Origin: Rhabdornis inornatus
Lineage: Eukaryota; Chordata; Aves; Passeriformes; Rhabdornithidae
NCBI GenBank assembly: GCA_013397075.1
Contig: VWZS01003495.1
Location: 63,144 to 127,143 of the forward strand
DNA length: 64,000 nucleotides
Direction of reading: 5' to 3'
Numbering within the stretch: position 1 is the stretch's first letter; each line of letters begins with the position of its first letter. The notes under the pieces are model-generated. The model was not told where the DNA came from. It did no database searches and saw nothing but the letters and a program-made list of their open reading frames with translations. Positions 12,177 through 24,415 of the stretch are shown here, in pieces. The position numbers and the translations under genes were made by a program.

Positions 12177-15100
12177 TAACCACTATACCTCAGTACCCAA
12201 AGCAGGACTTGGACACCTAGTCTACCAAAACTTAAAGGTGAATGAGAAACTTCTGCATGTGCCAAAGCTTTCCCAGCACAAGAAATCAAACACCTTCCTT
12301 GCCCAGCCTTCACAAGGACTTAGCACAGGTGGAGTCATGCCTATATCCTGTGAAGGGTCCTGGTGTACTTACTCTAGCCAGAGAAGTGGACATATTCCCC
12401 AGGGCTTGCTGACATGATACATCAATCAAGCAATGCAACTGATCTAACAGCTTCACTAGAAAAAAAAATGCAGACCTCTCTATGGCATCTCTCCAGCATG
12501 CCAGAGCATATGTAAAAATTGGCTAATGGTCTAAAACCAGAAAAATGTTATCCCACTGTGTCTTACAATAAGTTCATAATGTTTATTACTTTGGAAATTA
12601 TTAATTCATATAGATGGCGCACTTTTATTTTTACTGGGGAAAAAAAGGCATTTATTTAAGCCCTACCACTAAAATACACTTGTGGAATGCAGCAGCAGTG
12701 CACTGTTGAAGGCATTAATTTAAACACGCAACTGACTCTATAAAACATCAGAATCACCCTTCCAAAGCAAAAAAATGCTTTGAGGACATTTAAGTCTTTA
12801 AAAACAAAATTAGTTAGTGACTTAAAACATATTCTCTATCACAAAAAAAGCAGTTCTCTGGCTCAGCTGTATTTCCATTATTTATATACCTGAAAAGCAG
12901 GCAGAGGCCAAACTTCCACTTTTTATTATTCCCCTCAGCTACAGAAGTGGCTAACACTGTTTTACCTGAAGGAATTTGCAGACTTCAGAAGGCATGACCT
13001 TCTTGCCTGCTCATGGAAGCAAACTGTGATTATCAAAGAGAAATCCATGGGGCATTCACCATTAAAATCTGAATTCACAAGGCATTCTGCATTTCCTCTG
13101 TAGAGTTTTCTTTGAGGGAGGATTTAAGGGGTGCTCTGAATGCAGTAGCTCAATAAATACGTTTCAGCAAACCTTCCAAAACATATCCTGACCCACACAT
13201 TGGCATGGTACCACACCAAGGCAGGCATGTAGCACTTGCTAGCAAGGAACAGTACAGTGCAAGACAAGGTCCTAAAGCTTTTCAAAATTGGACCTTGGCC
13301 AATCTGTCTGGATAAAATGAACATGGCTTTGAGTTACAGACAAGGGGGATCCTCCACACTGGAAATCATCAATATATTTGCCTCCTACTGTCCCAAGAAG
13401 CTCAGTTTGGACCACAGCCCAGTACTTTGTCAGGTCTCAGCAGGGAGAGGTGGAAGCATTAATGAGGGGTTTCCCTGACATTACAGCTGGAATGCTCATT
13501 TCTACTGTCAGGGAAAGTTTAGAGTCTGCTGGGGTGGAGGTGGGGGGAATTGGTGGGGTTTTTTGTATAATACAGCTTCTACCCCGAGTTAATGCACTCC
13601 ACACAGACCTTTTTGACTAGAAGGCATCATATTTTAAATCGAAATTCCCTCTAGAGGGATACACACTATCAATATCTTTGAGCAACTCACCATTGCAGAC
13701 AGCAGGGAATTCTACTCAGAAAAGAAATCAATGGCATAACCAAGCCTATGGTTGTTGGGATTGTTTTATATATAGTGCTTTATAGCTTTTAATTCAATCC
13801 TGCCACTGATCCTCAGAAAAAATAATGCAAAATTAAATAAAAAGGAGAAAAATATGACAAAATACTGCAGTCAAAAGGCTGGTAAGGCCAAAGACAGTAA
13901 TGTATTGTGCTGCTGGAATATTAAATGTAGAATCCTGAAAGTATCATAAAATAACTTTGCTGGAAGCCTGGCAGGTGTTTGTGGGATCTGTCTGGATACT
14001 TTAATTATTTATTGTAAAAACAGTCTTAAAAATAGAGTAGGACTACCACTATCAGAAGTGGAGGACTACAGAAAGCTAGCTGAAGGAAGACATTCAACAT
14101 GTGAAATCCTTCAAGAACCTCTCCACAACTAAAAGGAAAGGCACCATATTTCCTAAATCCTTCACATACATGAACAATCTTACCTATTCAATGCAAAAAA
14201 ACTAGCCAAGCACGGAAGCTCTGCCAACATGCCAGCTGGCAAAAAGAAAATCCCATTTTACTGGCTAAGTAGCCACCTCAGCTCTCCAAGCTTTAATGGA
14301 GTAGTGATTAATTGCACCAAAGTGGATCTGGCCCAGTCCTTTCAGTCCTTGCAACACTATTGATTTACTCCTGCAGCACAAACAGCCCACGAGATTTTGA
14401 CATTGAAATATGATCTCCTTTAATGACACCCTCCCTTAATAATATCTTGCAGCTTTCTCTGTTATTCATTCTGGGATTTAGATTTAATTTGGATGCTGTT
14501 ACATTGCATATACTTTTATTGTGCTCTGTTTACAAAATGATTCTTGCAATTAATTACAGTAATGAGATCATGGCTAAAAGACTTGCAGAATGCTGATTAG
14601 ATAATTAATGATCTGTTGTTTTTTTTGTAGCATTTTATTGAATATATACTCCAGGTTGGTCTCTCCCCTTTCCTTTTTCGGTCTTTCTTGCCTGAGTTCC
14701 AATAGGTAATTGAATAAATGATTAGTGGGAAAGTAGATTACATTAATCATATTTAACCCCTTGGCACTTAGACAGGCATCCAGAATAATTTAATGTGAGG
14801 AATATAAGAAATCAATTTCTTTGGTATTTTTATTGTAGTAATTACAGGCTGAAAATATTATTAAATCAGACACTAGTTCAAAATTGTCAAATAGGCTGTA
14901 CCTAACATAAGGAGTCTCTCTGTAGAAGCAAGTGATGTTAAAATAGCTTCCTGCCAGCAAGAACAGGACTGATCATCCTGAAAAGGGGCTGGCCAGGACA
15001 CAGCAGAGCTTGACCACTCAAAGTAGTGTGGCCAAGTTTACAGTCAAATGGCTGACCATGCAAGAAACATCTTGTTCCTGGGCCTGGAATGGAAAGAAAA

Positions 15101-16084
15101 GATCAGGTCACCCTTCCCCTACTCGCAGTAAGCTCCCGTGAAACCTTCTGCCATGCCAAAGGCTCATTGCTCTTCAGGGCCAAGATATACCACGGTCAAT
15201 AACACTACTGCTATGAACTGGACAATGAACTGGTACAGTCAAATTCCAGACTGATCAAAACCACACATCCAAATGCCATTGACTCAATCTGATTTGCTTT
15301 CAAAAGACTAGGTTGACTAAAGGCATAAAAGTGAGCACTTAGTTTATGCATATATTATGATACAGTCTAATTAAGATAACTCCCATTGACTTCAACCTCG
15401 ACATGAGTGTCAGACACACAGATCTCCAATGGGAATATAGAAAATGAGGAACCTGTATCCAGGCCAGCAAAGTAAAAGTACTCCCAGCTGTCTTCTCTTG
15501 ATCAAGCCTCACAGAGAGTCCACTTCATATCTTGGTACACTTTGGACCTCATAGCAAAAAACAGCCTGTATTTAGATAGTTGGGCAAACTTCATTTGCAA
15601 AAATTAGCCAAAGGAAAGGGGCTGGGCAGCCTTAACTACTGTCTTCTTGAAAAAGCAGAGCACTTTTTCCCAATTATTTGTCTTGTTTCTTTTTTCAAGT
15701 CTCAAATTTTTAATTAAAAAGGGGTTTTTTTCAGAGTTTTGTTGAAATGTTCAGATTTTCTTGAACAGCTGAAAAGAATGAGCAAGAAAAGCTATCTCCG
15801 TTTACTTTCAGCTTCTAATGTTGCCAACCAGATAAAATACAGAATAAATCACCATGAGAAACTGGTAAGTTACATTTATTCACGGGGACAAAGGTCTAAA
15901 ATAAAAGTTATATTGTCAGAGAAGGAATTGTGATAGTTCCTGAATATTCCGTAGCAAAACCCATCATCCCATGATCAATCTCCATCTGTCCCGCAATGAC
16001 TTCCATGTGATTTTTAATGCCAATAAGTTCACAGAGCATTCCCAGCAAAACACAAGACCAGACACAACACTTGAACTTGGTTCT
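12177..16084. other. Intergenic stretch with a candidate conserved non-coding block
   Basis: No gene or transposable element is recognised. The part from about 14230 to 14880 is AT-rich with many homeodomain-like TAATTA/ATTA words and reads like a conserved enhancer block; this is inference and is listed as a finding. Confidence 0.45.
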
Positions 16085-16862
16085 GCAATTGCAGGGAGTT
16101 TCAACAAGCCCAAGTGCCAGGTCCTGCCCTTTGGCCACAACTACCCCAGGCACTGCTACAGTCTTGGGCAGAGTGGCTTGAAAAGCTGCCCAGCAAAGAA
16201 GGACCTGGGGTTACTGGTTGACAGCAGCTGAACATGAGCCAGTGTGTGTCCAGGTGGCCAAGAAGGCCAATGGCATTCTGGCCTGTATCAGCAATACTGT
16301 GGCCAGCAGGACCAGGGCATTGTCCCCCTGTTCTTCCACACTGGTGAGACCACACTGTGAATCTTGTTTTCATTTCTGGGCCTTTCATAACAAGAAGGAC
16401 ATTGAGGTGCTGGAACTTACCCAGAGAAGGGCAATGGAGCCTGGGAAGGGTCTGGATCATAAGTCTGATGAGGAGCAGCTGAGAGACTTGGGGTTGTTTA
16501 GTCTGGAGAAAAGAAGGCTCAGGGGGGACTTTCTCATTATCTACAACTATCTGAAAGCAGCTTGTAGCAAGGTGTGGTCAGCCTCTTCTCACCAGCAAGA
16601 AATGGTAGGACAAGAGGAAATGGTCTCAAGTTATGCCAGTGAAGGTTTAGATTAGATATTAGGGAAAATTTCTTCAAGGAAAGGGTGGTCAGGCATTGGA
16701 ACAGGCTGCCATGGGAAGCAGTGAAATCACAATCTCTAGTCAGAAAAGTGTAGACTTGGCACTTGGGGACAAGGTTTAGTGGTGAACTCAGCAGTGCTAA
16801 TGTTAATGGTTAGACTCTATTTTAGAGGTCTTTTCCAGCTTTAACAATTCTGATTATTCCAC
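16085..16862 (+). mobile_element. CR1 LINE 3' portion with ORF2 C-terminal remnant
   Basis: The DNA follows the CR1 3' region from ORF2 into the 3' untranslated end. A 145-codon open frame at 16218-16655 includes the pieces AKKANGILACISN, NKKDIEVLELTQRRA and LRDLGLFSLEKRRLRGDF, typical of the CR1 reverse transcriptase C-terminus. The preceding part (KKDLGLLVDSS, up to 16231) is in another frame, so ORF2 is frameshifted near 16220-16230. After the frame ends the DNA continues through the usual CR1 tail and stops near an ATTCTGATTATTCC end, a degenerate form of the ATTCTATG-type terminus. The element is 5'-truncated, dead and on the same strand as EPHA5. Confidence 0.92.
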
Positions 16863-17999
16863 TACTGAATCAAACCACCCAGATCACAGCATATGCAATG
16901 CCAACCTATTCTGAATACATTCTCACACTGATTTAATGAACAAAGGTGGATGATCCTGTCTCCATACTACCAAAGACATAGGCCTCCACAGTTAAATTCC
17001 TCCAAGACAGACCTATTCACTCATGGACGAACAGATTAAGCTATCAAATGCCCAAGGCACATGACTTTCTCATCATCCTCCTGTATTTCTTCAGCTATCA
17101 GCTCAGTGGCTTTCCAATGAAACACAGAGATTTACAATTCATTTTCAGAAGAGAAACAAACTAGTAGGAGAAAAGTCAGCAAGATTTCTCTCCAGCCACC
17201 ATCAACAAGAAACATTACCAAGTGGCTAGGAGAGACATACGTTTGAAGAAACTTACATATTGCACAGTTTTTTTCCACAGAGCATGATTATAGATAATTA
17301 GCATACATGATTACTAAGAATACAATTATAAGTCCCTGGATAGAACTGGACTTTGCAAGAATCCAATTCATACCAGAGGGTATGAGGGTCACAATCTGCT
17401 CTGATAACACATGATGTTATGGATGCTTCCAATATGTTTAAGATGAGGAACAGGATCACTACTAATACAACACAAGGTTTGTCATGAGCTACAGAATCTG
17501 GATATCTTGGAGTAAAATCAAAGTCTAGCAACATTGCTGGTTTGGTGAGAATAGTTAACAACAAAGCTGCTCAAGATGCTTTTTGTTAACCCACATACAG
17601 CACGTAACAACTGATGAGTTCATTGCCTCAAGATATTAAGGGATTAACATCTACCTTGGATGAGAAAAAGCATACAAAGGATTTGATTTATAACTGCAGT
17701 TACACAACAATCTGTGGCAGGCTGCTGGCAGCTTGCCTGCACTCTAACCACATTTATCTTGTACTCCCGCAAAATAGTTTTTTGCATACAAGATTTGAAT
17801 GCCTTCTACAGTTCCCAGCTAAGTGCTTATAGTCACCTTAACTTGCCTTCTATGACCAAGGTCTGAATGAACTATACAGCAAGCCAGAATTACATTTAAG
17901 AAGGTTTTAAATTTCTGGATTCTCTGGATACTGCTTTTGTAGAACACCTGCTTGTAAGCTACCAGAGAAGCTACTGTAGAAGATGACTCCATGTCTGGG
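16863..17999. other. Intergenic stretch, nothing recognised
   Basis: No gene, RNA or repeat is supported. Open frames on both strands are short and without recognisable motifs. Confidence 0.5.
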
Positions 18000-18640
18000 C
18001 CTTCACTCATACAATGACATTCAAAGAGGGCCATTGCTCCAGCATGGGTCCCTTCCATGGGATGCAATTCTTGAAGAATAGGCTGCTCTGGCATGACTCT
18101 TCTGAAAGGTCACCAGTCCTGACAGCAAACCTGCTCCAGTGTGGGGTCCTCTCTCCATGGAGCCACAGGTCCTGCCAAGGAAGCTGCTCCAGCATGGCCT
18201 TCCAATGGGATAACAGTGTCCTTTGGGCATCCGCCTGCTCCACTGTGGACCTCCTGGGGCACAGCCGCCTCACCATTGTCTTCCCCATGGGCTGCAGGGG
18301 AATCACAGCTCTGGTGCCCAGAGCACCTTCTGCCCCTCCTTCTTGTGTGCCTGCAGGGCTTTTCCTCTCACATGTTCTCACTGCTCTCTCCAGCTGTATT
18401 TGCTGTTGCACAGCTATTTCCTCCCATTCTTAACTCTGTTGTCCAGAGGTGCTATCAGTGGCACTGATGGGCTTGGCCTTGGCAAGCAGTGGGTGCATCT
18501 TGGAGCCGGCTGGCATTCACTCTATCAAGCACGGGGAAAGCTGATACCTCCTTATCACAGAAGCCACTGCTGTAGCGCCCTCTACTACACAACCCAAGCC
18601 ACCTCCCACCTCTGAAACAGCCTGCTGGCTAAACCAAAGG
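18000..18640. repeat. ERV-like repetitive block with degenerate tandem units
   Basis: A GC-richer block stands out from its AT-leaning surroundings. From 18030 to about 18310 it holds degenerate repeats built on GCTCCAG(C/T)(A/G)TGG followed by TCCATGG or CCATGGG, spaced roughly 45-90 bases apart. The following part (TGTTGCACAGC, GATGGGCTTGGCCTTGGC, CTTGGAGCCGGCTGGCATT) is the kind of sequence I associate with LTR-adjacent regions of avian ERVK-type elements. Several overlapping open frames of 90-139 codons on both strands are by-products of this composition. Boundaries and family are not proven. Confidence 0.5.
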
Positions 18641-21600
18641 CCAGTCACTTGCTCTAATTACAAACCTAGGTCCTGCACTCTGGATGTCCCTGAACTGCCT
18701 ACCACAGCACATGTGATCCAGGCTTCCCGTTGTGAGTAAAGCTCAAAATAACTTTTAGCTCACCATATCTAAAATTCCAAATAGACAAAAAATAAGTCCA
18801 TTTAATTAAACCAGGAAGAAGATACTCTGGCTTTGGTTTAAGTAATATACTCCACTACGAGCAGTTTCAGTCAGTCTCCATTTTGGAAAACCCCATGGGT
18901 GTTTGGGTCAACCATTGACCGATTAGAATAAGAATGTCAGTCCAATGACTTGCCAAACTAATGTTTACATCAGGCAAACCTCCTAAGCCAAGGCCAACCT
19001 CTCCACTTCACCAAGAAGTATATTGTACTAGTTAACCACTAGAACTGCAATTTCCCTCAAGTTGGAGTATATAGTTTGGGAAAAACCTTTAAGCATTCTC
19101 ACCATCTGAGATGAAAGCTGGTGAATATTTTGCCCTGAAGCTAGACTGCAAAGTGCTACAGAAGCAAGAGAAAAATCAGAAACTTGACAGGAGACAATAC
19201 TTGCAGCTAGCTCTTTTAAATAGAACCCTGTACATCACAGACACCATGATAGCAACTTCTGCTCTTCTTAGTCATAAAACAGGGAAGCCAATACTACCTA
19301 AATATTCATCCCACTTCCACAATGCAGTTGAAAACACCTATCAAACCTAGACATATACACCAACCTCAATCACACTACTGCTTAACTACCTGCTCCCTCC
19401 CTAGTTGCAGTCATGCCACTTTGGTCCCTCAAAGGACAGTTAAATACAACATAAAAGCAGATGAAGTAGAGCCAAACAGTCATATTAAACTGAAAAGCAG
19501 GACTTCAGCTGAAGAATGCAATTTCCCACACACATATGCCAAGTGGATGCACCAAGTTTGGTTGACAAATACCACCTGATGATTTTTTTTATTTACTAGA
19601 CATCTGAGATGGAAATCCTACTCCTTTGCCCTTTTATACGCTAAATAGGTCTAAAGAGAAGATATTGCCTTAGGTGGTCATTTACATCAGAACTCAGACT
19701 TCACATTCATAGGCTATGAAGCATTTCCATGGTCTGTGCCATGCCTGATGTGATGAGCTAACTCCCAAATCAGTATTTCTTTCTTTGATTAATAAAACAC
19801 AAAATAGACCTTAGCAGCACACTACAGGAATTAAATGCTTATTTTTTAAATTATTTGCCTGCTGACAGACCACATTTATACCAGTAGATACAGCAATAGT
19901 ACGAGGAAGAAAAAAAACTTGAATCTCTAGGACCAGTACGAAATGGTGAGACCATAAAAATCAACTTGCCCTTACAGCTATATGCTAAAGGAACACTATA
20001 CAGTCAATTATTTTTTTCATTAGAGTAGCTTCTATAAAAGATAATTTTTTCAGATACTAATTACTAATTTAAGAAATACTATAGAAACATTACCAACAAG
20101 GAAAGTAAAATTGTCAAAAGAAAATCCAGCCATGAGTTCAGTTTCTTGAAGTTAAACCTGTGAAGAGGTTGAGTTTTACAGCATGAACACGCACTTCCGG
20201 TGAAGTGAAACTTTCCTTAAATGCTGCACATTACACAGACAAAGGCACTAAAAATCACTTTTAAGATGTCCAGTATAGCTTCTCTATGTTACCTTTTTAA
20301 ATGCTTCAGGTAAATCCATGCTTGTCTTTTGCAAGTTTCAGAGAGGTTTGCCATTTGGGAGGCCTTAATTTCAATTCTGGACTCAACAGCTAGAGACAAT
20401 AACTCTTCAGAAGTGCATGACAGTTGCTTTCTGAACCCGTCAGTGTCATTTAACATGAACATGTACAGCTAAGCAGAAAGAGTCTATCCTTACAATCCTA
20501 CAACCTGCATATATCCTATTTACCACTGGTGAGACAAATAGATTCATAAACCTCGCATTTGGCCAAGAAAAAGTTTTCCTGCTGGGAAATGATGAGCCCT
20601 ATCCTTCCCACATACATACCACTCACCCTCCTCATTCAGGAGCATATAACTCACGGAGCAGTTTAAAGCACTTACCAATTACAGTTAGCACAGCACAAGT
20701 CCTTAGGGATCCTGGCAAGAAAGCACCTTATCACACACACCACATAAAGGAAGCAAGGAATCCATCACTAGAGACTTCGTCAAATGCCTCTATACACATC
20801 TAGATGGATAATTTGATATAAACAGATCAAAAGCAGAATGAAATTAAGTGAAAGGGTGAAGTGTTATTGAAAAAGCTTACAAAAAACAGCACACTAGCAG
20901 CAAAAGGAAAGCCATCCAGTTCTGTGCAACCATATCCATGAGAAACCATTCCCACAATTTTGCTTAGGAAAGAACATAAAAGTCTTGGTGGCAGCCCCGC
21001 TTTAGACATAATAAAGCCCAGGAAAGGGAAAATTAATATACGGACCATCGAAGATTTAAACAGTCCTTTCAGACTCATAGGTACGACCACATGCATCTTA
21101 AGACTCCTTAGTCCTGCCATAAAACACCAGGTCACAAACAGAGAACATGAATTAAGTACCTAGGTCATATCATAATATGATAAACAGTCTGAATCACATG
21201 TCTGGAACTTAACAGGAGCAAAAACATGCATCAATTAAGTTAATCACATCAAGCATTATCAACAGACCACATTTCTCCTGTACTCATCAAGAACTAAGTC
21301 TCTTTCCTGTGGTTTTTTGCATATGCTTAATTTTATGCACCTGAACCAGCACCAATGCATTGATAAAATTCTCCTCAGCATTAAGTTCTGCATATTCTTA
21401 AGTAGAAAAAAAAACCCTTGATCAATATATTAGCAGCTCTGGATAGAAGCTCCCTGCATTGAGCAGGCACATAGCTTTCACCTGTATCTAGCAGGCAAAG
21501 CTTAACTAACAATTAGGGTAACAATCAGACTGCCCAAGGAAGACACAAAGTTTTAACTAATTTTCTGAAACAGCAATTGTTGTAAGGGATCCCAGCAGCC

Positions 21601-21723
21601 ACCCTCTCCTACTCTACTGTCCCAGAGGAAAAAAAAAAAAAAAGCCTGTTACTTCTTAGAAAAACATATATATTGGATAAAGAGGGCCTTAAACTACTGT
21701 GCTACTTCTCAAGAATAAGCTGA
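18641..21723. other. Intergenic stretch, nothing recognised
   Basis: No gene or element could be supported. A run of 15 or so A's lies near 21630-21645. The longest open frame (102 codons, minus, 20827-21135) has no recognisable domain. Confidence 0.5.
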
Positions 21724-22498
21724 TGTCTTGGTTTGAAAGACAGGTGTCTGCTAAGGAAGGCAGGAGCCTCTCTTGAAATTGAAGGCAGGAGCTTGAAGGT
21801 AGGAGCCCCTCCCTCCAAATTATTATAATTTTGAAATTTAGGAGCTCTCAGGAAAAGATATGGGAATATGAATAACAGTTCTTTACTAGGAAAATTAAAA
21901 TAAAAACACAAAAATACAAATAAATACAAATATTTTGTAATACCAAAACACTGACAGAGTCAGAATACAACCTGACACCCCATCAGTCAGGGTGTTGGTA
22001 GCAGTCTGATTAAATGATGGCTACAGTCCTCCTGGAGTGACAGACGTGGTTCTGTTGAAGCAATGATCCTGGAGAAGGGTGTAGTTTTTCCTCTGAGGGT
22101 CCAGTGGTGATGAAGATGGACCTGATCTTCCTCTGGGAATCCAGTGGAAAAAGGCTGCTCTGGTGTTCCAAATCTCAGATTTTATTTAGGTGGGAAATGC
22201 TTGGCTCCTCTCCCTGGGTAGGGTATCTCACAGTGGAATGATGTAATTTTATCAGTCATGCAGTGGGACTCAATGTCCCATTAACAGAAGATATGTACCT
22301 GGACATAAGGATGGGTTGTGGAAGAGATAAAGAACACTGCCCACCTGGTTTTAACAGCTAGCCCACTAATAGAGGATATCTGCCCCCAGAGTTATGAGGG
22401 ACAGTCAGGAAGAGATAAGGAACACTGCTCCACCTGGTTTTAACAGATGGTGATAGAATACATACTTCTGGTTACATCTTGCATTGCAACCTAAGACA
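21724..22498. mobile_element. Solo LTR of an endogenous retrovirus (passerine type)
   Basis: The element begins TGTCTTGGTTTGAAAGACAG and ends CAACCTAAGACA, so it carries the inverted termini TGTCTT...AAGACA. It is flanked by GCTGA (21719-21723) on the left and TCTGA (22499-22503) on the right, a 5-bp target-site duplication with one mismatch. The 775-bp length and termini fit a solo LTR of a kind very abundant in songbirds. No gag, pol or env lies next to it. Orientation is not settled: AATAAA-type signals exist on both strands (near 21898 on plus; CCTAAATAAAATC on minus near 22180-22195). Inside it, a roughly 40-bp segment is duplicated (22322-22362 and 22411-22452). Confidence 0.85.
22322..22452. 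repeat. Imperfect direct repeat inside the solo LTR
   Basis: Both copies contain GAAGAGATAA-GAACACTGC followed by CCACCTGGTTTTAACAG. The copies start about 90 bases apart. Such internal duplications often arise in the U3 part of LTRs, where they multiply promoter or enhancer sites. Confidence 0.8.
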
Positions 22499-24007
22499 TC
22501 TGAATAGAGAAAAAATATCTCACTAGAATATAAAAAAAAGGTTTCTTCAGCTCCCAAAACAGAGAATCATTATTCTCCACTTTATGTTTTAAACCCGCTC
22601 TAGTATCAGAGCTCACCTACACAGCTGAGAAGCCCCAAGCTATTCATGAACAACAGCTGCTTATGGAGAAAGCCCGATTATTTTTTTGACAAAAGAGAAA
22701 CCAAAGGGCTTATTAACACCATTGCCACCAACCACAGACCTCTTGTAAAGGTCTCCCTACTGCCTAAAACCACAAAATAAATAAGATACCATCTACTATG
22801 TATTGCTTGGGTGCATGTTGGAGGCTCTTGCTTATTCTTTGCAAGAGAGTTGTAGAGTAGAATGTGATTTGTTGCTTTATTTTATTTAATGATGGGTAGG
22901 TCGCATTTGTTGGCTTTTTCAGTGTATGGAAGGAAAATGCTGGTTTAAATTCAAGTCTTTGAATTCTGTTGACAACAGGATTTCAGCACTTTGATTCCTT
23001 TCGTTTCATTTATCTTGTATTAGTCCATAAAGCAGAAGACTGAAGCTGTTTATTTCCACTGTTTATTGTGGAAAAGGCATTGCAGGCATATGGTTCATCT
23101 AGTAGTTTCATGGATGCATCCCAAAAGTATATTATTAACTGATATCAGCTTTTGATTATAGAGCAAAAGAAGCTACTTTTAATTATGGGTTATATACAAT
23201 ATGTTTAATTCTTCTAGCGGTTTTACTTACCATTTTTTTTAATTTCTTGCTTATACCTCCAACAGGCTTACAGAAGTCATTAATAGCTTATTAAACATTC
23301 ATAAAATGAATTTTTTTTCAGAGAACTGAGTTTTGTTTAAAATGAAAGTAAAAGCTGTCAAAACTTGTTCTCAGACTTAATCTCTGAAATATCTCAATTA
23401 CTTTTACGTTTCCTTTTATAATTCTAGTTTTCTAATTACAAGTATTACAGAATGTATTAATTGAAATTTTAATGAAGGTTGATATTTTCCAATGTAGGGA
23501 ACTCAATAGACAGGAAAAAAATGTTCTAAACCTTGGCTTTATCTGGTAGACTGTTATTTTTAAAAACATAATTTTAATCATTTTCTTGAGGGTCTTTATT
23601 TTGGTCTAGATTCTAGTCATAATGGTATTTTAAATTACTCAGAAGAATTAATGATAATTAACTGGTGAAAAATTTTAGTACTATTTTAACATTCTGAAAG
23701 GATCAGTCTTCGTATCTCCAGATCTACGTGGGTAAGATTCAGACAACAATTTTGTAAAAAAATCAGGACTTTTTTTAAAATTATACTTGTGATTGCAAAG
23801 AGGACTAGAGGAAGTTTAAGTTCAAGTAACAGCTTCCTGGTCTATAACATTTGCAATACACATGTCACTAAATTTCAGGTTTGACCAGAATCATAGTGAT
23901 ACCAAGATAATTTTTTGCCTTTTCTTTTATATACCTTTTATATACCTTATATACCTTTTACCTCAGTACTCCTAGCATGCATACTTGTAATTCCTTAAGT
24001 CTGATAA
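22499..24007. other. AT-rich intergenic stretch
   Basis: No gene or element is recognised. Much of 22850-23700 is AT-rich with homeodomain-like words (TTAATTA, TAATTA) but otherwise featureless. A small cluster of TTTATATACC direct repeats lies at about 23926-23963. Confidence 0.45.
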
Positions 24008-24415
24008 TGTAGCATAGTCCTAGTATTTTGTTAGTCCAGGAGACAAACACCCTAAAGGCCTCACAGTTGAAGGCCGGAAAGCCCTACGCTATCTTGAGAT
24101 ACCAAGGTCCTCTCTAGAACAGATCCTGTAAACTAGAGATTTGGCCCATCCAGGGAGGAATTCCTCAGGATGGGAGGATGTCATGCTATTCATTCAAGCC
24201 TCTCATTGGGGAATCCTTGTTAGATACGCTGATTTGTAAGGTCTATAAATTGTATACGCAATCTATCATGGGGGTGAATTACAGTGCATCTCACCTTGGT
24301 GGAAGGGTGCACCATAAACGGTGCACCTTATTAAAATACCGAGGTAAAAACCACTTATCCCTTAACCGTCTCTGGCTCTCAATTTTTAAGACCAGGAAAA
24401 GGCATCAATAGAACA
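24008..24415 (+). mobile_element. Probable solo LTR with hairpin near its poly(A) signal
   Basis: The block starts TGTAGCATAG and ends TAGAACA, consistent with TG...CA. It contains a TATA-like TATAAAT (24244-24250) and an ATTAAA poly(A)-type signal (24330-24335) 86 bases further on, the spacing expected of U3/R. Two copies of the palindrome GGTGCACC (24306-24313, 24320-24327) flank a six-base ATAAAC spacer and would form a stem-loop just before the poly(A) signal. No convincing target-site duplication was found, so the exact ends and the call remain tentative. Confidence 0.42.

Noticed and set aside
16218..16655. 145-codon open frame as a host gene
   Set aside because: Its protein is the C-terminal end of CR1 ORF2, and the flanking DNA is CR1.
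18007..18615. Several overlapping 90-139 codon frames on both strands
   Set aside because: They lie in a repetitive ERV-like block with tandem units, overlap each other on both strands and show no domain.
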